A DNA stretch of 64,000 bases from Aulostomus chinensis (Eukaryota; Chordata; Actinopteri; Syngnathiformes; Aulostomidae), in assembly GCA_037954235.1 (NCBI GenBank), contig JBBMOA010000009.1, positions 23,334,626 to 23,398,625 on the forward strand, written 5' to 3'. Positions 1-13,600 of this stretch are shown in pieces; position 1 is the first letter of the stretch, and each line of letters begins with the position of its first letter. Below the pieces are notes generated by a model. That model did no database searches, had not been told where the DNA came from, and was given only the letters and a program-made list of their open reading frames with translations. The position numbers and the translations under genes are program-made.

Positions 1-3000
1 TTCCATGCAGACTTGCACATTGTTTTTGCTGGTTAGTCTCCTCTTTTTTTGGGTACCAGTTGAGTTTTGCTGTTTAAAACCATGTGTGCTGTTTTCTTTC
101 TTTCTTTCTTTTTAAATAGTGGGAGAAATTGTTACAAAATTATTCAGTTTCGTAACATCTTCTTGGTATTGACTAGAGTGTCTACAGAAGAGTACGTTCC
201 CTTTAGTGTGAATGAGTTTGGAAGAAAAATGGTCAGTTAATAAAGAGGGCTACCAGTTGCTTTGGTCCCTCCATTTTATTTTGCACCAGTGGTTTGTGGT
301 GCCAAACTGAGCTGTGCAGCAAGTTGCCCACTCCATTTCATCAATGCACCCCATTAGTCATCCTAGAGGGATTCGGGACCTTGTTTGAGGTTCACAAAAT
401 CCTTAAATAGCCTTTTATCTTAGTGTAACACCTAATCAGCTGATAGATTTTTAATAGCCTGTAATACTTTTAAAAATATAAAAGCTTTACTTCAAGAAAG
501 AACAGCATTTAGAATTGGAAATCAAATCTTTGTCAGTCTTGCTACGATCAGGAGAGGGATGCATGTGTGTCAGACATTAATGCTGATTAGACTGCTGCTG
601 CGCTCTCTGTGAGGCCAATGTAAGTGTGAGGTTTCAATGTTGCTTTTGCGACAGGCTTAACTGAATTGGATGAAATGTCTGATTCTTTCACTAAATGAAG
701 CACTGTTTTTCCTTTTAATATCTGCCTTACACTGCACTTTGTGGCTGACTTAAACAATCTTCAGCGTTCATGTTGGGAGACCTGTAGAGCTGCACCTGTA
801 ACCTCAGTACTATCAGAAGACAGTGAAGTGTTGAAGTAGTAGTTGGTGTTTTATACAGAAACTGAATTGGCACCAGTATCAAGAAAGTGAACAAATACTC
901 AGTCTCACATATACTGTATGTCTCTGTGTATGTCGTACAAATGTATGTCTCCTTCGGTGACACTATTACTCTCACATCAGCATTAATCAGTGCTTTAAAC
1001 CTTTTCAAGTGCCACTTGGTCTCACTCATCTTCTGCAAAGAAATCTAATCTCAGGTGAAAAAGGTACTCCACATCCAAAACCTTAAGACTCACCGGTTTG
1101 TCTTTTAATTGCTGCTGTTTTGTCTGATTTTTTTTTTTAACAACCTTTTTTTGTATGGAGGTCTTTTGCACACTTGGAGGAGGCTACACGAGTTTTTGGA
1201 GGTTGTTAAGTGTCCTGCAAAATAAAAATAAAAAAAACTTTGTTTGAAAAGTGCTCACAAACACTGGGTGATGCCCCTCATCAGGATTCTGTAAGTTGGC
1301 CAATCAGAAGAAAGTGGGCTTTTTAGGAAGGGGGGGGGGCCTTAAAGTTATCAGTTTGAAGATGGACTGAGGAGCTGTGTGAAGGGCCAGTAAAAGGTGT
1401 GTATGTATATGTATGTATGTATATATATATGTATATATATATTATATATATATCATGTGCATCATTTAAAATGACCCCAGAATAAAAGCATAGAGCTGTA
1501 ATTGCCCATAATGGGCCCCCCTTAAAGAACGAGAGCACAGTTGCAATAGTTGGACTTAACTTGAATTGTTTGTTGAGAGTCATTCGGCCCCTGAAGTGTA
1601 TATAAAGAACAGGTCAGTCTATGTGAGCATTGTTTTGGATGTGGGACATTGCTGGCCAATGATGGATGACGTCATCTTCTCAGTGATTGGTTGTAAAAAT
1701 GCGCTTTTTGATTTTGTCGATAAACCTATACTGCATGTAACATTTGTAATATGGGTATCTGTTTTATTAAATTGTAAATAGAGTATTAATCACATAATGT
1801 AAAACGTATGCTCACACGGAAAAATGTGCATGTCCAGAAGGTTTTATACTGTTCATAATGGTCATGAAGATATACGGAAACCCTTGTGAGTCGGATGACG
1901 TAACTGAATAAGTTGAAATAAAATGGCTCCAGTGATAATTTATGTTTTTACCAGTGTCTGGCTTTTGTTAGCACAATAATCGCTTATGATTCGCCAAACA
2001 CCTCCTTGAGTTTCCTGACAGTTAAAGCCTGACAGTTCTCTCCTGGGCCACATTTAAGCCACAGAGAGTGTAGAACCCCATGTTACAACCTAAAATACAA
2101 ATCACACCATGATACGATCAAATATCTGTAGTTCTGTGTGCATTTTCACAGAGCGAAGTGGTAACAGTATTATGGCAATGCTGCAATTCTTCACTTTCAC
2201 CACTAGAGGCCAGGAGAAGTTAGTTATAAACCTTGTTTAAACTCCAAACGGTTCATCAGTGTTTACAGTAGGACACATTGTGTTTATAATGACAACTTTA
2301 ATCTGAGTCTCCTTTGAAATTCTCCCTGTTTACGCTCAAATGTCTTTAATGCACTTTAGTTGTGGGGGTCTTGCATGGTTTGGGCTTCACTTCGTTCCCA
2401 TTAAGAGGAATCATATTGGTAATTGCTATTAGAGTACAGTGATACAGGCTGGTTCCTCTGGTCTCAGATCAGTTGACTAAGGCAGCAGAGAATGTCACAC
2501 ATTTAAGAATCGATGTGAAATATTTGAAAAAAAATAAGGGATCCACATCGGCTTAAAGGTTTCTGACTTACGTGATGTTAAGAATTCGAATGATTTCTGA
2601 TTGATGATGTCAATTTGCAACACAGCAGATCAGTTCATGTTCACATCTTCTCATATTGATATTTGAGTAGTTGCCATGGAAACAGGAGTTCTCTCTCTCT
2701 CTCTCTAGTCCTGAGTAGATATTGTCTTGCACAGAAATGTCATTTGGGTGTAGTTTTGTGGTTGCCATAGTGTCAATGGCCCATAAACTTTCCTCTGTCT
2801 CCATTGTTTTTGCGCAGTGACACAGCTGGATCAATGACGATAATTGGAAAGTGTTTTCTTTTTTTTTCTTTTTTTTTTTGAAGGAGAGTCACCAATGCCT
2901 CCACAAACTGAGAGGAAGCGCTCTGATTTTCATCCCAGTTAGCCTGAAAAATAGTGAAGGAACAATAAATTCAACAGTTTTGATCATGAGACTTCGTCAT

Positions 3001-3090
3001 CATGCCATCCCGGGAGCTGCACGAACGGAAGTAAAACGTAAGCCCGGAGTCCTGCTTGACATTAACAAACCGAAGGGACACACACACACA
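1..3090. other. Stretch without a supported gene
   Basis: I see no convincing coding exon on either strand. Open frames here are short, lack family resemblance and include low-complexity AT runs around 1400-1455. Several AATAAA hexamers occur (for example near 239), so the left part could be 3' UTR of a gene outside the window, but nothing shows it directly. Confidence 0.5.
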
Positions 3091-3095
3091 CACAC

Positions 3096-3223
3096 CTCCA
3101 CCCAGTCCCTAATCTGCTGGTTGCTGGCATCGTTGCAAAGGAGCTCACCGAGCTGCTGCCTCATCTCCTCGTCACTGATGACCTTCTGACTGCACGCTTT
3201 GACTCTGGCTCTCCCTCCGTCAA
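3096..3223 (-). CDS. Isolated exon resembling an eIF4G W2-type repeat
   Basis: This minus-strand open segment has a T-rich tract and a cag acceptor before position 3223, and a GTG-GAG|gtgtgt donor after 3096. It encodes 42 codons including ISDEEMRQQLGELL and NQQIRDWVE. That resembles the start of the C-terminal W2/HEAT domain of eIF4G1/eIF4G3 as I remember it (SEELNRQL..., then DWIEANL), which binds eIF4A and Mnk kinases. No following exon with the rest of the domain was found in 1-3090. A possible first exon is the minus segment 4032-4095: an ATG, 21 codons, donor gtgaca, and phase 1, which matches the phase required here. The donor lies inside a (GT)n tract. It could be an exon of a gene running out of the window to the left, or a relic. 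Confidence 0.35.
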
Positions 3224-3239
3224 CTGCGCTTTCCAAAAA

Positions 3240-4639
3240 AAAAAAAAGAAGATCAAAGCAGCTTGTAATTACTCAATAACTCACCGTCTGCTCTCTTTAC
3301 TAAACGTGAAACACACAGAATCGCTTCCACCTTGTAAACTAACAAAACTAAATACAAACAGAGAAAACCCAAACATTATACTCCATACAGCCTGTTGACC
3401 TGAAATACAAGACCTCAGTCTTTGACTGGTCTGAAAGAGTCACGCCCTCACGTTCCATCCCGGTCTGTCCTGGTGTCTATGACACACCCACTTAGCCTAT
3501 GGCACATAAAGGGAGGATGTTGCAGACAAAGGGAAAACTGTTTCAGCATTGATCCTTAACATCAAAATCCCAGACAATTCAAATGTAAGGAGATAACAAA
3601 TGTGTCGTGGGTTTCCAATCATTACCACATAAGAGCACTGAGGGTGCTGGTGCTGGTATGTCTTCATTCTGTTGGCACGTTGTCATTCACTTGTCATGGA
3701 CTTACATTCAAATCGTTATTAAAACACTTTAATGAATATGTTGTGGAGCAGAAAGAATTTAACACACTGTTACAGTATGAAGTTGGCATGTGCGGCTATA
3801 AAAACACTATTTTAATTGGTTGTATTGGGCGAAAATACAACACAATTTTACAACTTGTGTTAAATTGTCCAGACAGACAAGTATTTATTCTGCTCTCCTT
3901 TAATATGTCACGATCCATTAACTTAACACTTCCCTGAGTTTTCCTTTCCCCTTCATTTTGCCCTTCACGTCCTCTCCTGCTCTGTTTTGACTGCAGCAAG
4001 GGAGGAGGAGTTGTGCAGAAAATAGTGTCACCTATTGTGCTGATGCATGTGGAGGTTGTCGAATGAGAGGACTCCTGAATATGGGCCAACAGCATTTGAA
4101 GGGGGTGGACTTTATTCTCTGGTTCTGTTAATAATTAATGTACATTTTGTGCATGTTTCCACATCAATTACATGAAATAAACAAACCAGCTTGTACGGAT
4201 GGAGGGGAATCCCTCTGTCATGAAGGAGAGGACTCCCCCTATCATGTGTGTGATTCCTCATTAAGAGCATATTGATGGAAGCTTCTCTGCTATCCCTCCC
4301 TCAGACTGTTACATTATTCATGACGGGGGAATGTGCACTGTCCTGTATTTCAAAATGCAGTTAAAAGAAAGCTGGTGCCTGCATGCTCGGTCCATTACGG
4401 TATTGCACAGTTATCTGGTAGAGGATGCAGAGATAAAGAGGAGGAGGAGGAGGACAAGACTAAAACAGACTGCTGTGAATCAGCAGCCTCCTTTTCACCA
4501 CCACAAAGGTTCTGTATCAACCTTTTCTTTTTTTCTCTCTCTTCTATCACATCTGTATTTGTAATATGCAAAGTTCAGTGAACTGTTTTGTTTTTTTTAA
4601 TCCAGTTTAATGAGATTTCTTCTTCTCGTCCAAACGCAG
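3240..4639. other. Upstream region and probable 5' UTR of ano7
   Basis: No supported coding exon apart from the doubtful minus segment 4032-4095. The ano7 start codon at 4659 is preceded by a splice acceptor (caaacgcag, ending 4639), so at least one non-coding ano7 exon must lie upstream. I could not place it. A short (GAG)n purine run sits at about 4437-4453. Confidence 0.4.
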
Positions 4640-4658
4640 GCGCTGTCCTCCTCACGTC

Positions 4659-7600
4659 ATGCTGAGGAAAGGCTCAGAGCTGCTGAGAGGAGACAGAGAG
4701 GTCCTACTGGATCTGGACTATGGGAGTGAAGCGCAGGTCTCAGACAGCTATGGAAGCCTGCAGAACGGCTCTTTCATCCCACCGAGATATGTAAGTGCGG
4801 TCTTATTTTGCTGCAGTGTGTGCCTTTGCTATATGAATCACATGAATAGATGTAACAACCGCACATTCACCCAGGAGACATGAATCCCCCTGCTACTTCT
4901 TCCTCTTCTTAAACCCTCACTGACTTCTCTGAGGTGGTCTCATCCACGATGAAAAGCTACAACAAGCTGCAGCACGTTACGGCAAATCAATTCAAGTGTT
5001 GAATTACTTTGTCGCACTGAGTGATTGTTTTCATTTTGTCCTACAAAAAGCTCAGCCCATCCTTCTGGATCATTGTGAATTAGTGCTAGTCTGGTTTTTT
5101 TTTGGGGGGGGGGGGTTCAGGATTGTACAGTTGAAAATAAAAGTCTATTCACAGTGCATGGGTGTACTCTCAGCTTTCAGCTTGTAGAGACCATGCAGAT
5201 GACAAGGATGATGAGCCCATTAATATTGACTGTAATACAAGAAGGAAACAGCCGCCTCCTCAGCCAGGGAATTACTTCCGCGATGGACGAACCAAAATCG
5301 GTAGGCAGCCTGAGCAGCTCACATTGTGTCAGCTGTCTGAAGCTCACTGATGGATGACTGAGGCTGTGTGATCTGGCTCCAGACTTTGTGCTGGTGTGGG
5401 AAGTTCGTTCGAGGAGGAGACGGCGAGGCAGGGGGAAGCAGAGGGGTGAGGTGACTGGAGAGGAGGGGGAAGCCGTGCCCACTATTGAGAACAGCAGGTC
5501 TGAACGAAGGAAGGCACAGCTGGCTCAGTGGAGGGAGAAGTTTGTTCAGAATCTGGAGGGTGCTGGTTTGCTGATGGAGAAGGTAATGCAGGAAAAATTT
5601 CTGCTCATTACCATTTATTTCTCCTCAGAAATAACAGACTGACTCTCTTCCCTCCAGGAGGAGACGGCCAACGAAAAGAAAACCATCCATTTTCTGAAAC
5701 TTAGTGTTCCTTGGGATGTGTTGGTGTATTACGCTGAGGAACTCTGCCTCAGAGCTCCACTGCAGGTTTGAGTCACTGTTTGTACAGAAATACCTCAAAT
5801 TATAATCCTTCAAAAGATTGCATCAGACCACATGAAATATCTGAAGGACTGTTGGATGAATTCCTGTGTACATTTATGTGTACATCTTCTGTGTTCATAT
5901 ATGCATAACTTCATGCAAAATTTGGTGATGATTTCACTTTGTGTTGCTTGCATGGCTGTTGTTTGAGGGTAATATCTGATCATGTTGTTTCCTGCTCTGT
6001 TATTTTCAATCCAGCATTCAAAGCGTGATGAAGACGCAATTTGGGTTCTAAATTTCATGTAAACCTCTCAGTGAACGGTATCAAAATGCTTTTATTTTGG
6101 AAAATATTTTGAGCATTTATGAACAAAAATTTTAAGAAATATAATTTATGTAAGATATGGATGATGAATTGATGCTGAAAAAGTGGGGTAAACTCCCCCA
6201 CTACACTGAGTCAGGCTCACCTCTTGGCTTGTGAACGTTCCTAAATATGTGCATTTAATGAATGATGTGTTGTAGGAACTGGTGTGGGTAATTTTGTGGA
6301 TTCTTTCTTGGGTGTGTGCTTCCTTCGTGTTTTTTGCACAGTTCTTGCCCTTTGTGCAATAATCTGCTCTGTTTTGTTTTTTTAACACGTTTGTAAAGCA
6401 CTTAGGTTTTAAAGGTACTATAGAAAATATATTTGACACGACTGACTTGACTTGAATGTGTGTTTGTCTTGCAGGCGCAGCAAAACCTGGACCTAAACAC
6501 ATCTGCTCGAGTACTGAGTAAACTATGCATACCTAACGTAATGACAGAGTCGGTGCCTAACAGGCCTCTGGATTATTACACGTGTGCCTTTCGCAAGTCA
6601 AAGATGAACAGGTGACTGCTTTGCCTGTAATATTCTAAGCAGCATACAGTCGTGTTGTTGACTAAATCAATGTCTCTTTTCTCCAGATTCCTTGGCTGTG
6701 ATGACCATGAAAATTACTTCTCTAACACACAAAGACATCGTGTTGTAAGTGACAAACCCTTCTCAGTGTAAGTAGGGATTGAAAATATTCTCTCAAGAAG
6801 TGTGTGTTTTATTTCAGGTGTATGAGATTCTTGCCAGGACAGTGTACGGCAAAAGGACGAGGGCAGAGGTCGGCGTGGACAGACTGGTCAATGAAGGGGC
6901 GTACACTGCTGCTTTCCCCCTGCATGAGGTGGGATATTCCGCATCTGTTTGTCATCTGATGTAATTCTGTGACGTCCTTCTCAGCCTCCTTCTTTTATCT
7001 CGTTTCCAGGGCCATTTCAAGCTTCCAAGCTATGAGATCCCTCCTGATGAGCTGAACCAGAGGCAGGTTCTCTACCACTACTGGGCTCGCTGGTGCAAGT
7101 GGTGCAAGTACCAGCCTCTGGACCACATCCGGGAGTACTACGGAGAGAAGATTGCGTTCTACTTTGCCTGGCTGGGTAAACTTTTACTTTTGTAGTTTTA
7201 TTGCTCCATGTCAATGTAACACTAATTATCTTAACACTGATGATCAGAGGAAACTCCACTTCACCTCACTGTGATATTTTAATCATTAGTGATGCAGCCA
7301 ATAATGTTTTTGTGCCAACTCAGACATTAACATGGCCATGGGTTAGCTCAGCCTTACGCTGATGGGATTTTGACTCGAGCTCTGTGCCAAACACGAGTTT
7401 ATGAGACTCACCTTTTGTTCAGCAAGATCGTCTTTACAAATTAACAATGTTTTTATGACATTTGAAGCCTGAATGCTAACATTAAAAGTACATATCTAAC
7501 ATTAGGGCTAAGCCAAATAACACCACCTACCCATAATAGCAGCATCACAACTAGCGTCCCGCTTCTTCTGTTTACAGTGTCATAAAGTCTGTAGTCACAC

Positions 7601-10600
7601 TTAGCCGCTTGTTGGCAACTGTCATTTTTTAAGACCCATGAATACATCTAAACTCACAAGTGCATTATTTACTGACATGTTTTATTCTCAAGAAAAAAAT
7701 TTAGATTATCCTTTATGTATTTAGAATATCTTAACCTAGTGTTAACAATTTACCAAATTTGAGACTTTTAACCTCATGGAACTGAATGTTCACCAGTGCT
7801 AAATTACTCCTGGATTTTAGGACTCATTCCCGCACCGCTCTATAGCTGGCTGATCAATGATGTGTTTGGTAAGAGGAATCTAGGACACTGACTGAGAAAA
7901 CAGACTCCTCCTATCTCTGCAGCAGGCCCTGGAGGGTTTGTGAAGGTAGATGGACGAATAAATGCAGCAAAACCCAGAGAAAAATCTGCTTTAGTCTGAC
8001 AGCAAGCAGGCGTCTGTCTATGTGGACAGACACCTGCTTGCTGTCCCTCTTTGGTCCCTCATTATTTGTGCTATTATTCTTCCATTTCTGTGTTTCCCAG
8101 AAAAGAACAAACATCTGGCCTCACAGAAGTTGTTGCAATTATAACATTACTATCCGCAAGTGTAGCTGACGTCCTCATCAGGGTTGTTCCATCATTACGC
8201 AGCAGTGCGGCAGTGTAATTGTACAACCTGCTTAGATCAGCTGACGTCTGCAGCCTGAATGGAGCTTTCTGTCTCCACAGGTTTTTACACTGCCTGGCTG
8301 CTGCCGGTGGCCGTGGTGGGAACCATGGTGTTTGTGTCTGGAGTCATGTCCATGGGTACCAACACACCAGCGTGAGTCCACACACTCCACCAACACCATT
8401 TAGTAGAATGAAAATAAAAGGCAGGGAACAATGTTGGAAATAGCTGCTTTTTTTTTTTTAAGTACATACTGTATATGAAGCGTTAACACGTGTAGAGTCC
8501 AGAGTTTCCCAGATCCTCCTCTGCCCTCATTTCCTGTCATCTCTCTACAATCGGCTCTACATCAAAGACATCAAACACACAAAAACTACACACACATTTA
8601 GAACGAGGTCAGCAATTATGTTAGTTATGGTAATTAACCCCTGATGGATGTGGCACTAAGATCTTCAAGCCACAAGAAGCCTTTACAGCACATAATATAA
8701 TACGTTCTGGATGTATAATTCATACCAAAAGCACAAAATATCACCGTAAGACTTGATGTTATATATAATGTATTTATATAGCCTCAATCAAGGCCATAAC
8801 GAAACCTTTCCCTCCGTCTCCATGATTTTGTCTCCTGAGAAATGTTTCAGCTGCCTGCCCCAAGGAGACGGATAGATTTCTGTTCTGAATGTCCACCTGG
8901 TGGCTTCTCTTAGTCTGCTATTAAAGCCAACATGAGCTACTTAAATGTAAGATAGATGTTACCGTAAACTGACATTCTCGGTCCAGCTTTTGTGACTCGG
9001 TGAATTTGTTACATGTCTTATTGTGTCACATATAAACATCATTGTTATCTAAAATGTTCCAGTACTATAACTTAACATGTGGGGGAACAGTTTCCTCGGT
9101 GAACAACCAGGGGGCAGGGATCCTTCCTGGGATCTTGAGCACACAGTGAGTGTCAAAGTGTTCCTGGGAACAAGACCACAACCTGACACCACACACACAG
9201 CGCAGCACTTACTTATACTTCAGCACTTAGCTGGTTAACCTACAGGCATTACACTCATCTGCTCATCTTACACTCAGGCGGAAAGAAAATCATTGTATTA
9301 CTCAAGGTGTTGAACTATAATCTTAAACACACTGCATTTACCCACATATTAACACTCTAAACACACTCTTTCTCTTGAATTGCAAGACACAAATATATCT
9401 TAGCGCTTTGTACTCTTCCTGACCGCAGACGTCATAAGGATCATTACATATCGTTTTGTCTGTGGATACGTTGTTGTGCTTTCACCAATCATGTGGAATC
9501 AGATCTCTTTACATTTGTGTATCGATTGTTGCCTGTAACATAAATCTGTTAATGAACAGGGGAGTTCAGAGAATTCTGTGGAGGACGAGTCAATAAAGAA
9601 ATTAAACAGCTTAAAAGTTAAAAGTTATTGATCAGCGACTGAAGGAGTGTAGGAGTGCATCACAGGGGAAGAGCTTAAAAGAAGGAAAAGAGTCTTCCCG
9701 GTGAGCCAAGGCTTTATTTGGCCAACAGATGAGGAGTGCAGTCATGGTAAAGTGCAGTGGATGGTGATCTTTCCTCGCGTGCATCCAGGAGTAAATCTTG
9801 CAATGTTCATCCCTCCAGTTTATAAGCTGGCACAGGTAGGGAAGCTGTAAAACACACTGTGGTAAATTCTCTGTATCTTTGTGTTTGTCAACAGTAAGGA
9901 GGTCTGTGACAGCGGAGCTAATTATCTGATGTGTCCTCTCTGTAACACGTGTAAGGCCTGGAACATGTCTGATATCTGCACCATGGTTAAGGTAATCTAA
10001 TCTTCTCAAGTTGAGTCTCTGTGTGTTGTTGTGCTACGCAAGACGTTGAACAGTTATCGGTCCTGCTGAGGCCTCAGCCCCTTTTGATCCTACCTGAACA
10101 TGAACGCCTCTCTTGTCCTGCATCTTAACTCGTTGAAAGAGGCCCCAAATTAGATAATTAATAGGCTGAGCTACTATGTGGCATGTAAATATACCTGCAA
10201 TTGTTATTTTAGGTGCCCTGGACACATGATTAGAAGCTAGAGCCGTCTTATTTCCTCTCTGTTCTTAACTGTAACACCACATATTGCCACACCTCCAGTC
10301 AGATTTCATCAAAGAAAGATTATCAAATTTCGCTGATATATTTCCTGAAATCATGTCCGTCTCTGTTGCAGTTGGGCTACTTGTTTGACCACCCAGGTAC
10401 AGTCCTCTTCAGTGTCTTCATGTCTTTCTGGGCTGTAACCTTCCTGGAGTACTGGAAGAGAAAGATGGCCACCCTGGCTCATCATTGGGACTGCATGGAC
10501 TTCCATGAAGAAGAGGTGTCACAACCCTTTCTTTCTTTACCTTAGTTACGGAGTTTTTAGGGTCCTCAGCAGACCATCAAAGCGCCTGTACATTTTGCTG

Positions 10601-13600
10601 ATGTCATCACTGTATTCCCTCAGGAGCGACCTCGGCCAGAGTTTGCTGCCATGGCCCCGATGATGGAACAAAACCCGGTGACAGGAGTCAAAGAGCCCTA
10701 CTTTCCAGAGAAGACCAGATTGTCCCGCATGTTCACCGGCTCCATGGTCATCATCATGATGGTGAGGCTCTTTGACCATATTTCAGGACAGCAGTCGAGT
10801 TGGTTTTGAATTTCCAAGTTTATGAAATTACACTGGATCAGCAAGAGGTTAGTGGCTCAGAAAGTGGAGCAGCTGGCTTGATTATTATCAAGTTCCTTGC
10901 TTGATGTCCTTGAGCTGCAGCCGAAAGTGAATGAATGTCCGTGTGAACGTGCATTGTTAAGTGGTTGGTAAACGAGACGCATGCTCTGTAAATCATGACC
11001 TGGTGATGTCAGTCGTCATGGGTCAGACATTCACATACAAGCGCCAACCGTGATTATTATGGTCAGTCGCTCTTGTTGTTGATGTTAAAAGATCACATGC
11101 AATGATCTGATCAAATCCCATGCAAGCGTCTATCAACCTCCTCAGCCCACAGGCACTCTATCGTCGGGCTCTGTATATTTTACTCTCGGGCTTCTGGGGA
11201 GAAAGAGAAAGTTTTCTTACTCTTGTGAGCGATTCCAGCAGCTGAATGGATTTAAAATAATGGATGCAGGTCATTCCCCGCAGGGCTAGATTTGATCTGA
11301 TAAGTTCAGGATTAACTTGTACTGTGGCGAGGTTCTGTGGATCAGTTCTCCCGCCCCCACACTTTGGCAGTGATACCTGAAGTCTGTGAGTGCATGTTCA
11401 CTTATCTGGAAAACACAATAGAGTGACTGAGAAAGAAGCTTATCTTTCTTATACTTAATGACTTGGCAAGGAAATGTTTCCTTCTCGGACAAATACAGAG
11501 TGACTTAAGTTGGTTCTTACGTCCATTCAAGCACCTCCAGAACCTGTAAATTCACTGGGTGATACGGTTGAGAACTTTTATGTTAAATAACGGGACTGCA
11601 ATGAAACATTGAATTGGGTGTTATTGCACACACTCCACAATTAACAATAGATGCAACTTGCTGCACAGCATCACCTGCTGGCCGCTGCCACACACGCGCA
11701 ATAGGCATGTTTTCTGAATTGTGCTAATTAGGGTTCTCTGGAAAGAATCAATTAAATTCAGTGTTTGGTAGTAGGACTAAAAATTAGTGTCAAAGTATTT
11801 TTTAAGATTCTGGTGGTTTGGGGGTATTTTTCCCCTCTGTATGACTGGGCCTTTAAAACAAGTTTTTTTTATTCTAATGTCTGGAGTAACTGATATTCCA
11901 GGGTTTGTTTGGCCCAGCAAAATGAAATCTGAACCACCATCCACTTTTGAAAGAACTGCAGCTTTTAACTGTTTGATTCAGGTTTTTTATGGCCTTTTAA
12001 TTTATTTGTTATGTGATTATTTAAAATGTTGAAGTGAGGGAAGAAGAAAGTACTGACAGATGTCTTTTATTTGAAAAGAATAAGACAAAAAAAGTAGTTT
12101 TAAACCACCTTCCTGGCTTTAGGGAATATGTTTCTGACTTTATTACTGGAATGAAATCTCAAGCTCTTCCATACCAACAAATTCGATTTCTGTTTACCAG
12201 GTGCACCTGAATGCACCATGAAGTCTCTTGCTTACAGTAGTGTTGTGGATAACTGAAGCGAGTCCAACATGATGATACAAAAATGTGCTGGTGGTCACCA
12301 TAGAAACCTACTCGCTTTAATTTGATGTTGCTGCAGACGAATGTGAATAAAGGATGACACCTCAAAAACTGAAAGTGAATCGCCTGAACTCAGTCGATGA
12401 TATGAGTTGTTTTATTCTCTTGATGGATGCTGGCAGAGAGAGAAGATGGCTGCTCTCCATTTGGCTGCGATCTCCTGCTGCATAATAGGGTGTAGTGAGA
12501 GCAGAAACGCCTGCAGAAAACAAGTGTACATCCTGAAAAGAATTTGTTCTGAAATGAAGTTCTAATCTGTGTCTTCCTCTCAGCTGTGTGTGGTGATGAT
12601 TTTCCTGGTGACAGTGGTCATGTGCCGCGGTATCATCAGTGTGATTATATTCCATACTGGGAGCCCCGTCCTGCGTACAGAGGTACGTCAGAGCCTCCTA
12701 GGGCATCAGCTGCTGTTTCAATTGGCGATTTTGTGTTTGTGATGACTATTGCGTACATGTACAGTACTACATCAGCTCCCTCGGGAGTTTGATGGTGTAC
12801 ATTCATGAATGTTCCATCTCCTCTCCAGGCGGGAACCATAGCCAACATCTCCAGCAGTATCGTTAATCTGGGCCTGATCTTGTTGATGGGCCAGGTCTAC
12901 ACCGCATTAGCTGAGCAGCTAACAAAGTGGGGTAAGAGTCAATACTGCTCACCTTAAATCCGACTATATCAGCCTTTCATTGGATCTCCAGGAACTAAAA
13001 ACATCGAGCAGGAGGTTGTTGTAAATTTGATTCCAGCGTCTGGTGTAGAAAGAGCAGCAAAGAGCAGGAGAGTGCACGGATCACTGCAACGCAGCCTGCA
13101 GTCTCTTTCTTGCTGTGTTTTTGCCTTTTTTCCATCAGGGTATTCCATTTCTTATGTTCCTCATGGACAACGCATACACAAATATAATGCGAGGAACATT
13201 ATGAATAGTTCATGTAGAAAACTGAGTCAGCATTTCTGCATTTAAATTCTAGGAACAGGAATATTCACTTCATCTGAACTCTCAAAAAGCTTGAGTAAGT
13301 GTTTAGAGTATTCAGATCAATCTAGCCTACGTCAGACTGCATTTTTGTGGCAGTCACTTTCAAAGGTGGGAAAGATTTTTCCTTCTATTGCTTCAGCAGT
13401 TTTTTTTCCCATTTATTATCCTCAAACAATAAACAATTTTTCCAGGAGAGAATGCACTCGATGTAAAGAGATGTTCTCACAGTTACTTCTTTTCTCTTTT
13501 CCCTACATAAAACTCTGAGGCTATCAGAGATCCATTAAATCTATAAACTATTGAATTTACTTACTTAGTTAGATGTCTAAAAGCAAAAGCAGCTCTGGGA

